Below, in pieces: positions 63,698 to 64,000 of a DNA stretch of 64,000 nt; positions within the stretch are counted from its first letter, which is position 1, and each line of letters opens with the position of its first letter. The DNA lies in contig JAKBMB010000007.1 in NCBI GenBank assembly GCA_021831785.1, positions 1 through 64,000 on the forward strand. Reading direction: 5' to 3'. The position numbers and the translations under genes are program-made. This DNA comes from Deltaproteobacteria bacterium (GTDB lineage: Bacteria > Desulfobacterota > Binatia > Binatales > Binataceae). Below the pieces are notes generated by a model. The model was not told the origin of the DNA. It saw only the letters and a list, made by a program, of their open reading frames with translations, and made no database searches.

Positions 63698-64000
63698 ATG
63701 AAACGATTCATCCTTGCTTCCGCGTCGCCGCGCAGGCGCGGTCTGCTGTCGGCCGTCGGCCTTGAGTTCGACGTGGTCGAAACGGCCGTGGTGGAACAGC
63801 CGCTCGAAGGCGAGCCGCCGCAGGAGTTCGCTTTGCGGATGGCGCGTTCCAAGGCGCTCGCGGCTTCGGCGCTCAATCTCGAGCGCCTGGTGCTTGCCGC
63901 CGACACGATCGTCGAGCTGGAGGGAGAAATAATCGGCAAACCGAAGAGCCCGGACGAAGCTCGGCGCACGCTAAGCCGGTTATCGGGCCGCACGCATACG
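63698..64000 (+). CDS. maf: Maf-like nucleotide pyrophosphatase, 5' part only
   Basis: The first 101 codons are present and the window edge cuts the rest. MKRFILASASPRRRGLL is the Maf start (nucleotide-binding SxSPRR), and LVLAADTIVELEGEIIGKPKSPDEARRTLSRLSGRTH is the conserved middle with the catalytic Asp in AADT. Maf proteins hydrolyse non-canonical or dTTP/UTP nucleotides and were first seen as septum-formation inhibitors. Full length would be about 190-200 residues. Confidence 0.9.
   Translation, partial: MKRFILASASPRRRGLLSAVGLEFDVVETAVVEQPLEGEPPQEFALRMARSKALAASALNLERLVLAADTIVELEGEIIGKPKSPDEARRTLSRLSGRTHT

Overview
The window is 64 kb of GC-rich chromosomal DNA from a Gram-negative bacterium. 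LolA, Slt and CvpA point to a diderm envelope. The mix of fatty-acid and CoA metabolism, a UGSC-type selenoprotein, RNase J with FtsK, and many intergenic palindromes resembles uncultivated deltaproteobacterium-like soil lineages such as Binatota or Rokubacteria. That placement is inference from gene content only; there is no rRNA gene here.

Layout. 0-11.6 kb: an acetyl/propionyl-CoA synthetase, then a branched-chain-type ABC transporter operon (livG, livF, livH, livM, two tandem substrate-binding proteins) ending in a clear terminator, then an acyl-CoA ligase. 11.6-16 kb: a nested inverted-repeat element, a small secreted protein behind a good sigma-54 promoter match, cvpA, rpsU, an SDR and ssb. 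16-24.5 kb: housekeeping genes rnj, ftsK, lolA, rimO, dksA-like and mrp-like. 24.7-36.6 kb: a membrane-lipid region on the minus strand. It holds a phosphatase, phosphatidylcholine synthase (pcs) and an N-formylglutamate-amidohydrolase-like protein, followed by a TetR, HAD, LarA-like and 1,481-residue reductase/ligase/ACP/acyltransferase cluster with TetR-type operators.

36.7-44.7 kb is a patchy, decaying region. It contains an intact DNA methyltransferase with a twice-frameshifted HNH restriction enzyme, a PQQ-propeller protein, tRNA-Arg(TCG), CapA, an internally deleted rtcA, an internally deleted CBS gene, and an HPF protein fused to a cold-shock domain. 44.7-57.6 kb: RibF with a damaged FAD-synthetase half, a thiolase, a U32-like protein, three overlapping adenylate-forming-enzyme-like genes, a nitroreductase-fold protein, an IpdAB-like CoA-transferase pair, a tyrosine-recombinase fragment and a nitroreductase. 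These look like a CoA-ester catabolic set of unknown substrate.

57.6-64 kb holds the most notable system: a thioredoxin-like fusion protein followed 7 bp later by a UGSC-motif selenoprotein. An in-frame TGA is read as selenocysteine and a strong hairpin (candidate bacterial SECIS) begins at the next base. The conceptual reading frame would otherwise be split into two short ORFs. After it come a HAD phosphatase, soluble lytic transglycosylase and the 5' end of maf.
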